This document shows positions 63,128 to 64,000 of a stretch of DNA of 64,000 nt, piece after piece (position 1 is the stretch's first letter; each line of letters opens with the position of its first letter). A program made the translations under genes and the position numbers. Where the stretch lies: positions 62,001 through 126,000 of the forward strand of contig NZ_REGE01000003.1 in assembly GCF_003688935.1 (NCBI RefSeq), written 5' to 3'. A model generated the notes under the pieces. It was not told the origin of the DNA. It ran no database searches and saw only the letters and a program-made list of their open reading frames with translations. The DNA comes from Corynebacterium macginleyi. Lineage in GTDB: Bacteria > Actinomycetota > Actinomycetes > Mycobacteriales > Mycobacteriaceae.

Positions 63128-64000
63128 ATGGCTGGTGGCCTTTTTGCCCTGCTTGACGATGTCTCCTTGATAGCCCGCGCCGCCGCCTCTAGCGTCGACG
63201 ATGTGGCCGCCTTAGGTGGCAAGGCATCCATGAAGGCGATCGGTGTCGTCGTCGATGATGCCGCGGTGACCCCGCAGTACGTGCAGGGCATCAAACCGCA
63301 GCGCGAGTTGCCTATGATCTGGCGTATCACCAAGGGCTCGCTCATCAACAAGCTGGTTATCATCCTACCCATCGTAATGATCCTGTCGTGGATCGCACCG
63401 TGGGCGCTCACGCCCATCTTGATGTGTGGCGGAGCCTATTTGTGTTTCGAGGGCGCAGAAAAGATCCTTTCTTTCTTCCACTCCACCCCAAGCGATGCCA
63501 CCGATACTGTCCAGCACAAGGGCCCTGAGGCCGAAGATAGCCTGGTGAAATCCGCCATTACCACCGACCTCATCCTGTCTGCTGAAATCATGGTGATTTC
63601 CTTAAATGAGGTGATCGATCAGCCCTTCTGGCTACGCCTCGGAGCGCTCATTGCTGTAGGCATCCTCTTAACCCTGGGCGTCTACGGTGCCGTGGGGCTA
63701 CTGGTCAAGATGGATGACATCGGTCTGGCCTTAACCCAGCGCCGCGATGGCAAATCCCCGCTAGGCAATGCCTTGGTCAAGGGCATGCCCATCGTGCTAG
63801 ATATCATCGGCGTCATCGGTACCGCCGCCATGCTGTGGGTAGGCGGGCATATCGTCACCACGGGCCTGCACGAATTCGGGGTAGACCAGCCGCATGGGCT
63901 TATCGAGGCCGCCACTGAACATTTCCACAATGGCGGGTTGAGCTGGCTTACCGAAACCGCCTTGTCCATGGTGTGTGGGCTTATCCTCGGCCTTATCATC
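63128..64000 (+). CDS. DUF808-family membrane protein (cut by window edge)
   Basis: 291 codons, open to the right edge. MAGGLFALLDDVSLIARAAA is the diagnostic DUF808 opening, followed by 'SSVDDVAALGGKASMKAIGV' and 'DAAVTPQYVQGI'. At least five transmembrane segments are visible (near residues 73-100, 150-165, 175-200, 220-240 and the end). The family is also called YedI. Its function is unknown. It is the third gene of the secreted-protein/DUF402/DUF808 operon. Confidence 0.9.
   Translation, partial: MAGGLFALLDDVSLIARAAASSVDDVAALGGKASMKAIGVVVDDAAVTPQYVQGIKPQRELPMIWRITKGSLINKLVIILPIVMILSWIAPWALTPILMCGGAYLCFEGAEKILSFFHSTPSDATDTVQHKGPEAEDSLVKSAITTDLILSAEIMVISLNEVIDQPFWLRLGALIAVGILLTLGVYGAVGLLVKMDDIGLALTQRRDGKSPLGNALVKGMPIVLDIIGVIGTAAMLWVGGHIVTTGLHEFGVDQPHGLIEAATEHFHNGGLSWLTETALSMVCGLILGLII

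Overview
The window looks like a chromosomal segment of a Corynebacterium. The basis is high-GC codon use, an odhA gene that fuses the E2 succinyltransferase domain to the 2-oxoglutarate dehydrogenase E1, a mycothiol gene (mshB), glucosyl-3-phosphoglycerate synthase, an AroP-type permease next to dapE, the sigE-cseE-tatB-mrp block, and the dapC-fdxA-mshB-lpqW-typA block. All of these are familiar actinobacterial or corynebacterial neighbourhoods. The species cannot be fixed from this sequence. No rRNA, tRNA, CRISPR array or insertion sequence was seen.

Layout. 1-7.7 kb: a minus-strand operon encoding a SNF2 helicase, a SWIM zinc-finger protein, an SbcD-like nuclease, an SbcC-like ATPase without a zinc hook, and a MarR regulator cut by the window edge. 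7.9-13.8 kb: proline symporter putP, a membrane-anchored HNH nuclease, a small membrane protein, a DUF222-type HNH protein and RNA helicase deaD. 13.8-22.4 kb: a histidine-utilisation locus (hutUI, hutRH, divergent hutG, regulator HutR) with a secreted SGNH lipase embedded in it and a YjiH membrane protein beside it. 22.5-25.6 kb: an AT-rich restriction-modification island (DUF4928-type protein plus cytosine-5 methyltransferase) lying against a Nudix gene that stops inside its Nudix box.

25.6-36.4 kb: a divergent Nramp-like transporter without the metal-binding motifs, an MFS exporter broken by one in-frame stop, two unrecognised proteins, a carboxylesterase, another unknown and odhA. 36.4-43 kb: a lipoprotein, mrp, tatB, cseE, sigE, an O-methyltransferase and a GH32-fold protein whose three catalytic positions all appear replaced. 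43-51.6 kb: a seven-gene minus operon (dapE, LOG family, folP2, gpgS, DivIVA-like, DUF3117, methyltransferase), then dapD flanked by two paralogous amino-acid permeases. 52-64 kb: a DUF559/AbiEi-like protein, an XRE regulator with a membrane-protein partner, GtrA, the dapC-fdxA and lpqW-mshB operons, typA, a secreted protein, DUF402 and a DUF808 gene cut by the window edge.

Two patterns run across the window. A 15-bp palindromic-pair element (core CCCTTCGCGCTCACC and its complement) clusters in four intergenic gaps, three of them between convergent genes, and looks like a REP-type family. Many genes have a -10 hexamer only 6-8 nt before the start codon, which implies leaderless transcripts; I used this to set several starts.

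The pathways fit together as follows. The hut genes convert histidine to glutamate, which enters the TCA cycle through OdhA. dapD, dapE and dapC are three steps of the succinylase route to meso-diaminopimelate. SigE/CseE form an envelope-stress sigma/anti-sigma pair beside the Tat component TatB.
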